Origin: Cryptomeria japonica | Lineage: Eukaryota > Streptophyta > Pinopsida > Cupressales > Cupressaceae | NCBI RefSeq assembly: GCF_030272615.1 | Contig: NC_081415.1 | Span: 417,851,757-417,915,756 of the forward strand | DNA: 64,000 nucleotides | Direction of reading: 5' to 3' | Shown: positions 35,262 to 47,439 of the stretch, one piece after another | Layout of the letters: each line of letters begins with the position of its first letter | Position numbering within the stretch: position 1 is the stretch's first letter | Notes under the pieces: model-generated | The model's input: the letters and a program-made list of their open reading frames with translations, nothing else | What the model was told of the DNA's origin: nothing | Databases searched by the model: none | Translations under genes and position numbers: made by a program

Positions 35262-35333
35262 CAAACTAGGACTCAAACATAGAACCTTCCATTTTTTTGT
35301 TGGAGTACTCTACTAATTGAGCTACCGATCCCT
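35262..35333 (-). repeat. tRNA-like sequence (tRNA pseudogene or SINE head)
   Basis: On the minus strand GGATCGGTAGCTC is followed by A-box-like TAGCTCAATTAGTAGAGTA (35324-35306) and, 27 bases further, by GTTTGAGTCC (35278-35269), one change from a pol III B box (GTTCGA.TCC). The tail runs into AACGAAAAAAAA. Cloverleaf pairing is poor, with an A-run in the anticodon region, so a working tRNA is unlikely; a tRNA-derived SINE or decayed tRNA copy is more likely. Confidence 0.45.
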
Positions 35334-35389
35334 CTTTGATCAACTCATTATCGATCTAGATGCGACTTGTTGTCTACACCTTTTATACT

Positions 35390-35932
35390 TTAAAAAAGAA
35401 CAAAATACAATATATCAAACAATCTAACTCAACACTAGATCACACAACAATCTCTCAAACTTAAAAACTCTATATTAAGATATACCCACACTAGAAAACA
35501 TATGTCATGAAGTTTAACCCTTCCTTTCCATAGAAATAGATCATTTGACCCATAGTGCAACATCTCACTATCGATTTCAATTGCATAGGCCTACTATTTG
35601 TCTCTACTAATAATATCATCATCTACGATAAAATGCCAGCCTACACACTTGTCAATTATCGATCTGAATATGACTTATTTTCAACACCAACTTTAAAGAA
35701 GAATAAAATAGAACCATGAAAGACATCAAACGATCTAACTCAACACTAGATCACACAACAATCTCTCAAACTTAAAACTCTATCTTACGATAAACCCACA
35801 CTAGAAAACGCCTATCATGAAGCCTCAACCCTTCCTTTGTTTAAAAATAGATCCTTTAGCCCATGGTACAACATCTCACTATCAATGTCAATTGCATGGG
35901 CCTGGCATTTGTCTCTACTAATAATAATACCA
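35390..35932 (+). repeat. Tandem duplication, two copies of about 310 bases
   Basis: 35400-35630 and 35700-35932 share AATCTAACTCAACACTAGATC-type text, CACACAACAATCTCTCAAAC, ATACCCACACTAGAAAA and CAACATCTCACTATC in the same order, with many point differences. No coding capacity. Confidence 0.75.
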
Positions 35933-35934
35933 TT

Positions 35935-37050
35935 CACCTCATGTTTATTGCCTTTGGAAAAAGAAAAGCAGTCCACCACAAAATGCTAATGGTGCACCCA
36001 CAAGCTTAATATGATATGCCAATTGTTTCCAGATTGAAAGCAATTGGAAATGACAAACAGATTTTGATCTTAACACAGAATGACTTGTGGAAGTCTCATG
36101 AACGACGACATAACATTAATCTGATACATTACTGCAAAAGAGATTTTAAAATTGAAATATAATTGAACGTTTGGGCACACACCAATGAATTCTAACAAAG
36201 ACTAGGATTACACGAGCTATAGAATTGAATGAATTCTGATAATGGCTATGTTTCCTTCTAATAAAAAACTCTGCGAGATAGAAATAAAATCACAAGGAAA
36301 AGAACCCATGAAAGAATCTCAAGGTACAAATTTGTTTGGCGACTAATGATGCTCAACAACCCTGAACCCTCTACCATAATTGAAGTTATGCAATGCTATA
36401 CAAAATGCGGTGTGAAGGCATTACAGTTCTTAGCTCATCAATGGGATATATTTTGAATTATCGAAAGAATTTTAAAGTGATTATCATTTTTTTCTTTTAT
36501 TAAAATTTTTTCTTTCTTAAAGATCTAAAATATTTTGTCTTGTTAAATTATATTTTCATACAAGATACTTTGTAAATTGTCAACTATTACCTTAATTTGA
36601 ACCTCCAATTGAGCTAAAGGCATGAAGATAGAACTAACTCTAGTAATTCTTGGTGTCTAAGACCAACCTTGAAAAGATGCTCAGTTTGAAAAAAAATCAA
36701 ACAACCCATTAAATTTTTCTTCTTACAGCACCTTGTTGTCTTTACCAAAAGGTGAAGACAACCTTTGTTGCACTGAGGAGACAACATGTGCTATCATGCC
36801 TTTGATTATTTATCCCAAAAAGGTTGGTTGATAGTTACCTTTGAGGAGCCTTGTCCTTATTAAGAATCTCATTACTTTTCATTGCAATGGCCCTTTGGTT
36901 ATCAATGCCTATAGTGTTGAGCTTATGATTTGATATATCATATAACTATTTTACAATTTTTGGCTTGATTCATCTTGGGGGCTAGACATTCTAGGACCTT
37001 ATTGATCCAAGATTTTACCTATATTGTGAGAACCTCTATAAAGTCAATGA
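35935..37050. repeat. Dispersed duplicated segment, copy 1
   Basis: Matches 54305-55520 in the same orientation over about 1.1 kb: shared landmarks are ATGTTTATT.CCTTTGGAA, AGAATGACTTGTG, AGGTGAAGACAACC, GAGGAGCCTTGTCCTT and GATTCATCTTGGGGGCTAG. On the minus strand both copies can be read as ACNYQPT-like and GM.AHVVSSVQQ.LSSPFG text with stops, so a decayed coding source is possible. Family unknown. Confidence 0.75.
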
Positions 37051-38535
37051 ATTTTAATGTAGAATTTAGTTTTTTAGCCATCCCTAAGATCCCAATCCAA
37101 TTGAAGCATATAATTCATTGATAAGGATCAAATAAACCCCATTCTTTTAATTAGTCTTTTGGACATCCTCCTTAAGCTATTGAATTTGATACTCATATGA
37201 TGTAATCATTTTTCTATCATTGTCTACTTGGTCCTTTAGTGTATTTGTTGAAACCTTGATATCACTCGATTTCACCTTCAACAAATAGGTTCTCTAATAT
37301 TAATTTCTTAGTATCACAAAGCTCACTAACATTTTGGTGCAAGGTAGCAACTTCTACAACTCTTTCCTTCTCAATTTCTTCTAACTTCTCAAGCCTCTAT
37401 CTATAGCCTTCCAAGTAACTTTCAACTTATCAAATTCCACTTATAGGATCTAGACTTCTTCTTTCTCTACTTGGATTTCACTTTAAACCTTAGTTTTGAG
37501 CATTTTATTGAAATAAAGTAACACAGTGCTAATGAGATTAATCTACATTTTTCAAGCTTATAGTTGACATTAATAAACATATGTAACTATTTTTTGAATT
37601 TCATCCACAAGTTCAATTCTATCATTAATTTGGACTTCTTTTAAACTCACTCCTACAACATTGACTTTTTTATCTTTCTCTCATCTAACCCCATGATTTT
37701 TTCACTATTGGCTTCATATGTGAAAACATGAATGATTGATATGTGGGATTGGATTGTGATCTCATTCTCTTTTATGTAGGTGCAATATTAATATTTCTTT
37801 TCCTATTCCTCATTTTTACCTCATAACCTTACCATTCTAGTTGTATTTGCTAATATAACTATGCAAGAGAACTTATAAGAGCACTAAAAATGGGAGAATG
37901 TAGGGGAATCATGTGGATAATTTATTTTCTTTATGGGTGCTATGATTAGCCTCACTAGAAATAGAGATTCAATCATTATGGTAGAGGGAGAAAAGGAGGT
38001 AGACTTGGAGAGGATTCCTATATTTGTCGATTTAAAGGTAAGGATTTCTAAGAAGACAAGAGAATCCAAAGAGTTAGTTAATGAAAGAGTTATAGGAAGA
38101 ATAGGAGAATTTTTTCAATCATAGTTATAAGCCTCGAAGTGAGTAGAGGTTGTGCAAAGAATGGAGTGGTTCACACACTTGGTCTTGAAATGGACGGGGA
38201 CATGAAAGAAGACATGATATCTAGAGTATCAAACAATGTTAATGGATACGTGGCAAGGCTATCCAATGACACTAGGATAGATCATGAGACAACAAAAAAT
38301 GGGGATGTTTACAAAGCCTATAAAATAATAGGTCATATATAACCTAATCTAGATGATGCAAGTTGACTTGAAGAAATAGGTAAAAGGGTGCTTGGCTCCA
38401 TATAGCTAGTCTCAAGCATGGTAAGTGTGAGAGTTGTGACATGTATTATCTAGTAGATCTAACAATAGGGATGAGAGATGGATAATATTTTTGACAAACT
38501 AGAGGAATAATATATAGACTTGGGGTGTTTGTAGT
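37051..38535. other. Non-coding DNA with a coiled-coil-like relic
   Basis: On the minus strand at about 37410-37250 the text reads EKLEEIEKERVVEVATLHQN and on in heptad-like fashion, with stops on both sides; this could be the continuation of the decayed gene in the 35935-37050 repeat. The short plus-strand frames at 37933-38342 have no recognisable features. Confidence 0.35.
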
Positions 38536-39648
38536 TGTAGAGGACGAGATTTGTCACCCTCAAGGTGATCAACCCCAAGGGACAAATCTACCTTCACTCT
38601 ACCTCACTTATACTGGCGTTAAAGGTGAACCAGGGGATACTAAGCACATGATAAGATAAATGACTAACAAACAGAGTTCCTGAATGACCATGATAAGTTT
38701 TTCCCAAGGACGAGTACATGGAACTAGGACGCCAGCGGCACGTTATCATCCTGTACAGATAGAGTACAAAGACCGTATGGAAATGATAGATGTGATTCTA
38801 CTATTAAGTAAATGATGTAAATGACAAGCTAAGATAAAAGCATAGAATGCAAAGTACTAGAATGAAGTGAGAAAAAGAAATGAGGGAAGCTCACAACTGG
38901 TCCATGATTGAAGCCTCCTGAAAGATGATCGCCTTCCCACAACTATAAACCTACACACAAACAAACGGAGGAAAATGTTGGGGGTTGTCTTTAGAGGTCT
39001 GCCTCAGTCAAACCCTTGTCTTGGTGTTTCCACCTCCACGAACAACCCAAATAATAGCAATGGTGGAGAAACATTTGATAAAAATAAATGCAAACAAGCA
39101 AGATAATAGATAAACTAGATAGAAATGATAAACATGCAAATAAATGAAGAGAAAGAACTCCCCTTCAACACTCAACAAAACAACACCATGAACTTTGTAA
39201 GAAGTTGTGATAATGGTGGCCTTCGAATGTTGGAAAAACCTGTGAAGGATGAAGAATTAGATGCCAAGAGCTCAAGAAGTCTCAAAATGATTAAGAAGTC
39301 CCTAAAAAGTCTAGAAACATGAAAGATATAGCCTCCCAGGCGAATCTCGATGTTGGTGGTTGTGGACAGAGGCATTACGAACTCTTCCTAGCAAAAGCGT
39401 AATGCTCAAATGGCCACCTACGAGTTGATAGATTCGCAGAACACGACCATGGTGTGTGGATGTATCCACGACACACTAGAGTCCCATGCTCAATTAGTCA
39501 ACATGGTCTCTAGAAGCCAAGTTCTAAGTTGACAAAGCGATCCATATCGATAAAAGGACAAAATATGACGATGCATGATCTCCATCGACTTGGAGCAAAG
39601 ATGCTTATTTGATGCAGAATTGCACGAGATGCAATTTACGAAATTACA
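38536..39648 (-). repeat. 3' LTR of the minus-strand Ty3-type element
   Basis: On the minus strand starts TGTAATTTCGTAAATTGC and ends CCTCTACA. Shares with 47440-48555 GTCACCCTCAAGGTGAT, CTTCACTCTACCTCACTTATA, GGTGTTTCCACCTCCACG and other blocks in the same order. Confidence 0.85.
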
Positions 39649-39663
39649 TTTTGCCCCCACTTT
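39649..39663 (-). other. Polypurine tract of the minus-strand element
   Basis: On the minus strand AAAGTGGGGGCAAAA abuts the 3' LTR start. Confidence 0.75.
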
Positions 39664-42600
39664 AGCTAGCATATCTTTGTCGAGAAATGTGAAGCTAAAG
39701 TATAGAGAGATGATATCAAGATTTGCGAAGAGGGATCAACATTCGTTGATCAAAAAAAGTTACCCCTAGCTAGATAACTTGAGATAGAGGTAAATTTTGC
39801 TAAGCTATTTCATGACAAACACATCGGTTGTAGTCCCACGTGTTAGACGAAAAAGCGATTAGACATTGAATAGATAAGATAGGTTAATATAGCTTAATAG
39901 AAACAAACCCCACTTAATGGAGGAAAACCCTTATTATGAAAGATAAGGAATAGCAGTTTCCATGATGAAAGAGATAGTGTCAGTATGGTTAGCAAAGTCT
40001 TTTATGCTAGACAACCATAGGATAGGGCAACAATTTTCAAGATTTCGCCGATATGGGTAGCATGTTGTATTATACTAGATAGCCATACAATGGGGTGAGA
40101 CTTCACTGACATGAATAGAAAAATGCTAGATGGTCATGTGATTGTGCGATATTTGGTCGACATGAATAGAAAAATGCTAGATAGTCATGTAATTGGGCGA
40201 TTGTAGATTGATTTGATAAGTAGTGGATTGGCCCCCACAAAAGGCGACAAGATAAAAAGAATAGATCGAGTGGTTTGGCCCCCACCAAGGAAAACAAGAA
40301 TGCTATGCTATGCTAAATAGATACAAATGCCAAATGCAAATGATGTAGATATGATAACCCCCCCTTAAAATGGTATACACATAAGGCATGTCATTATAAG
40401 GAGAAAAAATGATGTGGCACATTAACATAGCGAGATGTTTCCATGGAATGTCATCTTCAACGGATGATACATAAGACCCACAATATCAACAAAGATGCAA
40501 GAGCACAGGGGGGTCTGATTATTTGGTGTCAAAACCCATAGCAGGGAGAGAAAATATGTAATATAACTACAGATGGATGTTTTATCATAATGCCAAAGTT
40601 CTTGGATCTTAGGAAGAGCACATGAAGACAAAGAGAAAAATAAATATTTGGGTCAACATAGAAGAAGGCCGAAATTCCTCCAATGCTTTGCATTGTCCCT
40701 AAATATCAAAAAGAGAGATATGATAAATAGAAGTAGATAACAGATAGAAGTTGGTGCAGGAGCACCTAGTCTTGAGTGCAATTTCTTAATTTTGGTGTGA
40801 TTGTTCATAGTTTGGTTTTGGATGATGAATAAGAGTCTTCTCATAGGTCCTCATATGTTTTCAAAGTTTCTTGATAGGTTGAATGTCCATAGGACAATGC
40901 ATTTGCTCAATTTTGGCTTGTAAGCCCTTGTAAGCCTATAATGGCATAATCTTGCATTTTGTTGTAAAATGACTTGAATAGCCTTGTTTGGAATTGGGAC
41001 ATGTTCAAGTAATGGTTTTTATTCATCCTAGATGTTTTAGAGAAGGAAACCAAGCATGTAAAGCAAAAATGCACTTTTTTGCAAATGTTGTCAAAGTTGC
41101 TTGACAACTTTTTGCAACGTTGAGCAACATTTTGCATTTTTGAGAAAAGGGTCGGTTAGGAGATCGATGGTGAGTTAGCTAGGACAAAAATGGAATATAA
41201 ATGCCCAAAGAATGAATGTAATAAGGTTGTTGAACACCTGGAGTAGATTGGAATACAAATTGGAGACCATTTTTGAGTTTTTACCTTGTATTTTTCAAGA
41301 ATTAGAGCACCAGTCCATACTTAATGGATTGATTGCATTGATGTTCTTTGCTTGTTGTTTCGTACATGTTCTTTTAGTGCTCAGGAAGAATTTTGGTTAG
41401 TTTTATTGCAGGTTTGAATTGAGTTTTCAATTTTGCAAGCTATCGGCCTGAGTAAGGGTTTGAGAGGCCCAAACATGGTTCAAGCTTGAAATCCTTTGAG
41501 TTATTCTTAATAACCCTTGGGACTCGATCCATGAAAAATTTGTACAATTTAAATAGCCTTTATTTTCCTTTGGAGGTTGTTTAAAGGCCAATGAGCATCA
41601 TTTCCTAGGTGAGCTCAGTCATAGCCCGGTTAGGAAATGAATGAGATTATGCAAGTGTTTGCAAGAATGAGCAGGGTTGGAGTTGCAGAGTAAATGGAAT
41701 GAACAAGTGAGGTGTGGCAGAGCATATGTGCGATTTTGGAGGTGTGGCAGATAATGGAAGACACCTAACCCCTAGAAAAAGACCAAAACAAGCCTTAAAC
41801 CCTCTAAAACAAGCGTTTCTCGGGTTCCGTACCTATACGGTCAAACTAAGAATCCTCACTTCATAAATTGGAGATTGCTTCCAAAAGGGTACTCTGATCA
41901 CCTAGGAGTTTGTGTGGGTCTTTAGAGAAATTGTGAGAAAATCCACAAAAACCGGCTAGGTAGGGCTAATTGGGGGCTCTAAGGCTACTAGGCCTAGAAA
42001 CTAGGGAAAGGAAGTAGTGATGGGAAAAAGAACCAAACCCCTACTCAAAACCAGTTGATCACTCTTGGAAAACATCAAGAACACTTACTTCAACCTCTAC
42101 AAACATTTATTAAGAGCTTGAGAGTGGAAGGTTGGATTTACTCCTCTGAATCGCAACCATGCCTGAGCAATTAGTGAGCACATCTTGATTGGGAGCACTC
42201 CTAGAGAGTTGAGGTGCTTAAATTGATTAGTAGACCAGACGAACAAAGAAAGGAGCCCACTAATAAACATTTGACTACCCTTAGACAAGGAATTAACTCT
42301 CTTTGAGGTTACCTCCCCATCAGAAGTTTTACGACAAAAAGTCTCATGTATCCAAGAACCTACAGAGTAACTTAGGTCCTCAAGGAGAGCACAACAAATA
42401 AAGATAGTCAACCTCTGATTTCCAAGCACAAACAAAGTAACTTGGGTCCTCTGGGAGGGAACAAACATGTAAAACAAGCATGGGGAAACACAATCATGAA
42501 CACACACTATGCTACAAGATAAAGGAAGATAGTGCCCTAGAACCCCTCAACGATCAGGCCATCATCCTCCCAATCCTGATGATATGGGGAAGGAGGACAA

Positions 42601-43461
42601 GATCAAAGAAGAAAAATTGCAAGGGAAACACCAAGCACCTCACCAACAGTGAGGGCAAGGGATGAGATTGAGCCATCATCGACATCCACAGTCTTGGAAG
42701 AGGCAAGGGTCAACGATCTCGTGAACATCATAGACAATGTTAGGATATCCTCAAGAGAGTCAAACAAGCATTCCTCATAGAGGAAGTAGGTGACTCGGGT
42801 TGAGGAGATGAAATAGGAATTGGACTGCCAGCCTTGACGAGAGGGGCAGTGACGAACTTAGGAGAAGGTGGGGCCTTATCAACCACACAAACAGAAACAG
42901 GCACTAAATCAAGCACTAAAGAAGATAGAGAGATTAGAGAGATTCATACCTGAGTTGATTTCCGCCAAAAAAACTCCAGAACGAGGCCCGCTCAAACTTA
43001 TGTTTAGGTTGGGTAAGAGGCACAAGCCGCCTATCAATCATAGCCGCTTGGAGGACCCCAGGAAAGCTCTGATGAAGAAGCGGTTATGGAACAAGAGGGC
43101 CAGACAAAGCGGCACTAGACACCACCTGTGTGTGCAACATATCCAAAGGTTGGGATAATGGAGGAACATACGACAATGAGGTGATAAGGGGTGGCTCCAA
43201 GGCAGGAGTGATGAAGACCTACACTTGTTTAAGGGGTGGTTAATTGATAGGCCCCGACACAACCAGAAGCAATACTGAAGATGATACATGAGATAGAATA
43301 TCATAAGAGATAGGAGCTAATACGACAAGAACGGGTGTCGAAGGTCAATAGCGCTTAAGATCAAACACACGCTAATTGGGAAAAAGATGAGGACTAGGAA
43401 CCGAAGCTCGAGAGGAATGAAAAGCATCATTCTCCATAGGAGAGGTCTCTGAAACCGTGTT
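39664..43461 (-). other. Internal region of the minus-strand element, no domains
   Basis: No reverse transcriptase, RNase H or integrase motif on either strand. Two or three imperfect direct repeats of about 51-60 bases containing ATGAATAGAAAAATGCTAGA lie at 40040-40205, near the 3' LTR. From about 40752 (TGGTGCAGGAGCACC) another LTR-like insertion may begin, with a TATA-like AATATAAATG at about 41191, but its end was not found. The 136-codon minus frame at 42097-42507 has no known features. Confidence 0.45.
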
Positions 43462-44045
43462 TGATGTAGGAGCATCTGGTGATGTAAGGGCAATCTTGCA
43501 TCACCTAAAAATATTTTTATTTTCTGTTGTAGTTTATGGATTTTCCCTTTCTTATTTCTGCAACTTATTCTTAGTCAAATTTGAATCCCTTAGAGGCTTC
43601 GGATGAGCCCATAAATTGGTATTATCATTGAAAATCCAACAGTTAGATCAAAAGTTATAGTTGTCGAAAGTTGGACAATTATTTTTCAAAAAGTTTCTAG
43701 TAATCAAATTTGGCTTCAGTGAAATAATGCAGTTTCTTGTTTTGGCACTAGTTAGTCTGCCAAGTTTCTATTGCAAATGTAATCTTAGCTCCTAAGGAAA
43801 GAAAGTCTATTTAAGAATCATCTTTGAGGAAAATAGTTTAGTTTTTGAGAGCTTTAGAGTTGGGAGATTGTATTGTGGGAAGGCTATTTTCTAGAATCTA
43901 TAAGTTGCATGTGTGGCAGCCTATGAGGTTTTAATCCTCTGAAATTGTAATGCATGTAGTGCATGTTGGTTGCAACTAATAATAAAATTTCTCTTTTGTT
44001 TCTCAATTTTTGCATTTTTATGTTTCTCGGGTTGTTCCCTCATCA
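43462..44045 (+). repeat. Solo LTR nested in the minus-strand element
   Basis: Starts TGATGTAGGAGCATCTGG and ends TCCCTCATCA, a 584-base relative of the LTR at 669-1518. It is flanked by GTGTT (43457-43461) and ATGTT (44046-44050), a 5-bp target duplication with one change. No internal part on either side, so it arose by recombination between two LTRs. Confidence 0.75.
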
Positions 44046-44109
44046 ATGTTGGGGATAGGAGAAGGTCCAATTGATGAAACAGGAGGTTCATCTCAAAGAG
44101 ACATGACAT

Positions 44110-44688
44110 TCATAGCAATAGGCACCCTACCTCATTTCGCTTGAGCAGCAGCTGGAGGAGAAAAGGGTCCCGAAATGGACTATGAAACAAGAGAAAGCCG
44201 TGACGAATGAACATGAGAAGAATGCTTCGCTTTCTCATATCGAGAAGGCCAAGGATATCAACCATGATCAAGAACTTGAAGGGAGGGCGGGTCGTAGACG
44301 TTGACAACATGGTTGTCTTTCCCTTGTCTTCACTAGGTGTAGTCACAAGAACATAAGACACCACTAGAGTCTGCGTAGTCTTGGGTAGATAAGGATGTCT
44401 ATTAAAAGGAACGGGCTTAGCCTCAGCCCCTGATGATGAAGGGGCATAAGGCACTACCCACTCCAATACAGGAATAGACGAAGCAGAGGTTAATGCAGAA
44501 AGATGCAAATAATAGCCAAGATGGACCGATTTAGGGGTCAAATCCCCCATCTTATACTGATAATATGCATGATACATCAAGTCATCACAAGGAAGAATTG
44601 GCCCGACCAGAGAAAACCAAAAATAATCTAGTGAAAAATCCCCATGGGCTACCTGGGGTCGATATCCAGTATTCTTGATGACATGCAC
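44110..44688 (-). pseudogene. Post-protease ORF relic of the minus-strand element
   Basis: 192 residues starting MHVIKNTGYRPQVAHG. It follows the protease relic and is rich in Ser, Thr and Pro in the middle (PYAPSSSGAEAK). It may correspond to the linker after the protease in ORF2 of the other element, but I see no G-patch-like motif. The nested solo LTR lies 65 bases beyond its end. Confidence 0.35.
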
Positions 44689-44689
44689 C

Positions 44690-45100
44690 TAACCCTAATG
44701 AGGAAACTTTAGGCACTTATGAATCACTAAAGGGACCGCATCCATAGCAATCAACTAGCGAATAACTAGTTTGAATCAAAGCAGGTCTGATTCAGGGATG
44801 ATCACAAATGTAGATAACAAATCCTTGGGTCCCACAAGGACCGTCAAGGTGATACTACCCAAAGGAGAAAGAGACAGTACATTATGTGTTCTCAAAGTTG
44901 CACGACACTCATCATATCTTAGCCTATGTCATCCATTGACAAACAAGGTTTCCTCTATGATGACATCGACTCTAGATGAAGGGTCAACTATCACACCTAT
45001 AATAGTTTGACCATTGAGCTTCGCAGGGATGTACAGAGGAGTAGGCTCTCCACAATATGAGGCATCCAAAAGGGTGAATGATATATCAAATACTTTCACC
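44690..45100 (-). pseudogene. Retropepsin-like protease relic of the minus-strand element
   Basis: Minus-strand text at about 45060-44990 reads PTPLYIPAKLNGQTIIGVIV then DPSSRVDVI, matching the start of a Ty3 protease where the usual active site is D(S/T)G(S/A). Here it reads DPSS, so it is probably inactive. It continues with PLGSITLTVLVGP and IRWLIAMDAVPLVIH-like text interrupted by stops, and joins the 192-codon frame 44110-44688. Confidence 0.55.
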
Positions 45101-45559
45101 TTCTAACTAGGAGGCGAGATTGGAGTGATGGTAACCATATTGACATAAAGACCATCATTTGGCATTGAATATGATGCAGAAATGAAATTGGACGAATGTG
45201 GAGGGAACGGGTTTGTGTATATCTACAACTCACTGGGTTTTTTTATCAATGGAATTATTAGATTTATGCTTTTTATCACCGACCTTTATAGCTCCACTAT
45301 CGATGTGGTCTCAGACTATGTCTCTAAGATGATATCATCACCCAATGTTATGACCAGCCACATGGTGATATTGGAAAAACTTTGAACCATCATACCAACA
45401 AGGGTATGATTTGTTGTCTACCAGAGGTCTAATCTCAATAAGAATGATGATATTGTCTTTCAACAATCTTTGCATTATGCTCAAATAAGAATAATTCAAT
45501 TTAGTGAAGACCATATTGCATTGTGGTTCTCATGCAGCAGCTATCAAAGGAGTAGCTAC

Positions 45560-46200
45560 GACATTGGCCACAACTTTTTTCTTTTAAGATCCTTCAGAGG
45601 ACATGTCTACAAAAGTACCAGTACGAGGGTTCAAAGAGGACTCTCTCAATTGAATCAACATATGTTGGTAGTCAGTGAACACAGTACACAGATTGGCAAA
45701 ATTTTGATATTGATTGAGAGATAACTTCTCCCTCAATGTCGGTTGTAGATTTCCAATGAACATCCTTTGCAAATCACTATCTAGCAGGACAAAGGGGATA
45801 TCTGGCAGGACAAAGGGGATATTGGTAGATATAGATTGGTACTGCGAGATAAAGTTTGTAATCTTCTCATTTTGCCTTTGCTTACAATGAACAAGGTTAG
45901 TGATGGTGACTTGTTGCCAATGTTTTCTTGGAGTTGTCTGAGGAAGAGATCCATAAGCTAATTGAATGTCTGGATAGAGTGATCAAGCAATTAACTGTAC
46001 CATTCTAATGCGATCCCCTTAAGAGAATGTGAGAATAGTTTAAGCAAGACAAAATCCAAACTATGATAGTCACTACACATGGTCATAAACGAGTAAATAT
46101 GCACATTAGGATCTCCATCACCATTAAACCAATCAAACTTTAGCGACTCATCCCCCTAGGGAAAGATGGTATTAAGGATGGTGATGTCAAGAAATCTCTT
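45560..46200 (-). pseudogene. Ty3 gag core relic of the minus-strand element
   Basis: On the minus strand: KFDWFNGDGDPNVHIYSF (about 46143), then MTMCSDYHSLD, KLFSHSLKGIALEWY, then KQRQNEKITNFISQYQSI and RMFIGNLQPTLREKLSL (frame 45772-45584). This is the order of the plant retrotransposon gag domain (capsid), which forms the particle around the RNA. Stops and frameshifts break it at several points (for example near 45990 and 45900), and a short duplication repeats DIPFVL. Confidence 0.75.
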
Positions 46201-46360
46201 ACAATAATAGGCAGGCATCAAAGACTAGATAGAGGCGGATGCTAGGTTCATGACCTGCAACCACAACTGTCCCATGTTCTGCGGAATGGTGTTCAAGTAA
46301 GGATTAGTAGGCGGTGGAGGAGGACAAGCACCTCCACCAACACTGACATGAGGACTGATA

Positions 46361-47150
46361 CTACCACCAGGGGATATCACCAACACTTGAACTAGCACTG
46401 ACATAGGTAGTGTGCCCTACAATGAAAGTGGTAGTAGAACTAGCAATATAACCCAGGGGAGTGGTAGAAGCATTGATGTTGGGAATGGTAGGCCCGAGAT
46501 CAAGTATGTGTGTTGTCAAACTAGGTATGTCCAAACCAAGCTGAGAGACACAAGTTTCAAATTGTCTATCATGAGGAAAAGTACCAGCAAAAGACATGTG
46601 ACTCTTGACAATCATAGATAATGCAATGGTAGAAGCATTGATGTTGGGAATGGTATGCCCAAGATCAACCATGTGTGTTGTCAAACTAGGTATGTCCAAA
46701 CAAAGTTGAGAGCCACAAGTGTCAAACTGTCTATCTTGAGGAAAAGTATTAGAAAAAGGCACATGACTCTTGACAATCATAGATAATACCCTCAACATAT
46801 CTAGGCCACTCCCATCTAAGATCAACATGTCTCTTAGAGTGATTGCAACATTTTTCGCCCTGGAGAAGGACATTCTCCTGATTCAGGAAACCCTCAAAGT
46901 CTCTCAAATTTTTCTCTAACATGTTAATTTGTTCAAAATCAATGGTAACGATAGAATCATGATCAACAAGAGGAGGGGAATATGGAGGAGAATTCCTTGG
47001 AGAATTGTTTTGAGAGTTTGATTGTGAATAAGGTGGAGAGGGTCCACCTATCAAGATGGTTTTGACAGAGTGATAGGCCATACAGTCATTAGGATGAGGA
47101 AGTGGATCGTTAAACATCAAACTTGGCCTACGAGGACTATAACGATTCAT
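46361..47150 (-). pseudogene. Gag N-terminal region with 165-bp tandem duplication
   Basis: Frame 47150-46749 begins MNRYSPRRPSLMFNDP and runs through a Ser/Pro/Asn-rich part (SQNNSPRNSPPYSPP). A frameshift near 46800 moves the text to the frame 46873-46361. This frame holds two 55-residue copies (SMIVKSH..F..TFP.DRQF...) of the segment at about 46787-46458. It lies right after the leader and before the gag core, so it is the gag N-terminus. Confidence 0.6.
46462..46792. repeat. Two tandem copies of a 165-bp unit
   Basis: TGGTAGAAGCATTGATGTTG recurs at 46462 and 46627 (period 165) along with CAAACTAGGTATGTCCAAAC and CTTGACAATCATAGATAAT. The unit is a multiple of three, so the gag frame is kept. 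Confidence 0.85.
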
Positions 47151-47420
47151 AGGAATGTTTTTCCTAGCGACTAGTCCTTCTCACAACAACTCATGTGGAA
47201 GTCTAGGTCGTAAAGCTCATGGACAAGATCCAAAAAACTTTGACCACACTACAAGGATGCTGCAAGTCTATAGCACTCTATGATAAAGAGATTTGTTTCA
47301 AATGAGGTTTGTTTCAAGGTTGGCAGAGATTATGTTTGTCTTTTTGTTTTCTCTTTTTACTTTAAAATTTTAAATGAAGTTATGAAATAAAGACTAAAGA
47401 AAATGACAATGCAACTAGTT

Positions 47421-47439
47421 TACGTTAGGTTCACCAAAA
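47421..47439 (-). other. Primer-site region of the minus-strand element
   Basis: On the minus strand TTTTGGTGAACCTAACGTA directly after the 5' LTR. TGGTGAACC starts with the TGG expected to pair with the CCA end of a tRNA. Confidence 0.55.

Noticed and set aside
37933-38342. Two adjacent plus-strand frames rich in Glu, Lys and Arg
   Set aside because: Short, in different frames, no motif; could be relics but cannot be supported.
40752-42060. Further LTR insertion starting TGGTGCAGGAGCACC
   Set aside because: Start resembles the TGATGCAGGAGCATC family and a TATA-like word follows, but no matching end or target duplication was found.
42097-42507. 136-codon minus-strand frame in the 38.5-48.6 kb element
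   Set aside because: No recognisable domain, sits in decayed retroelement DNA and has unremarkable composition.
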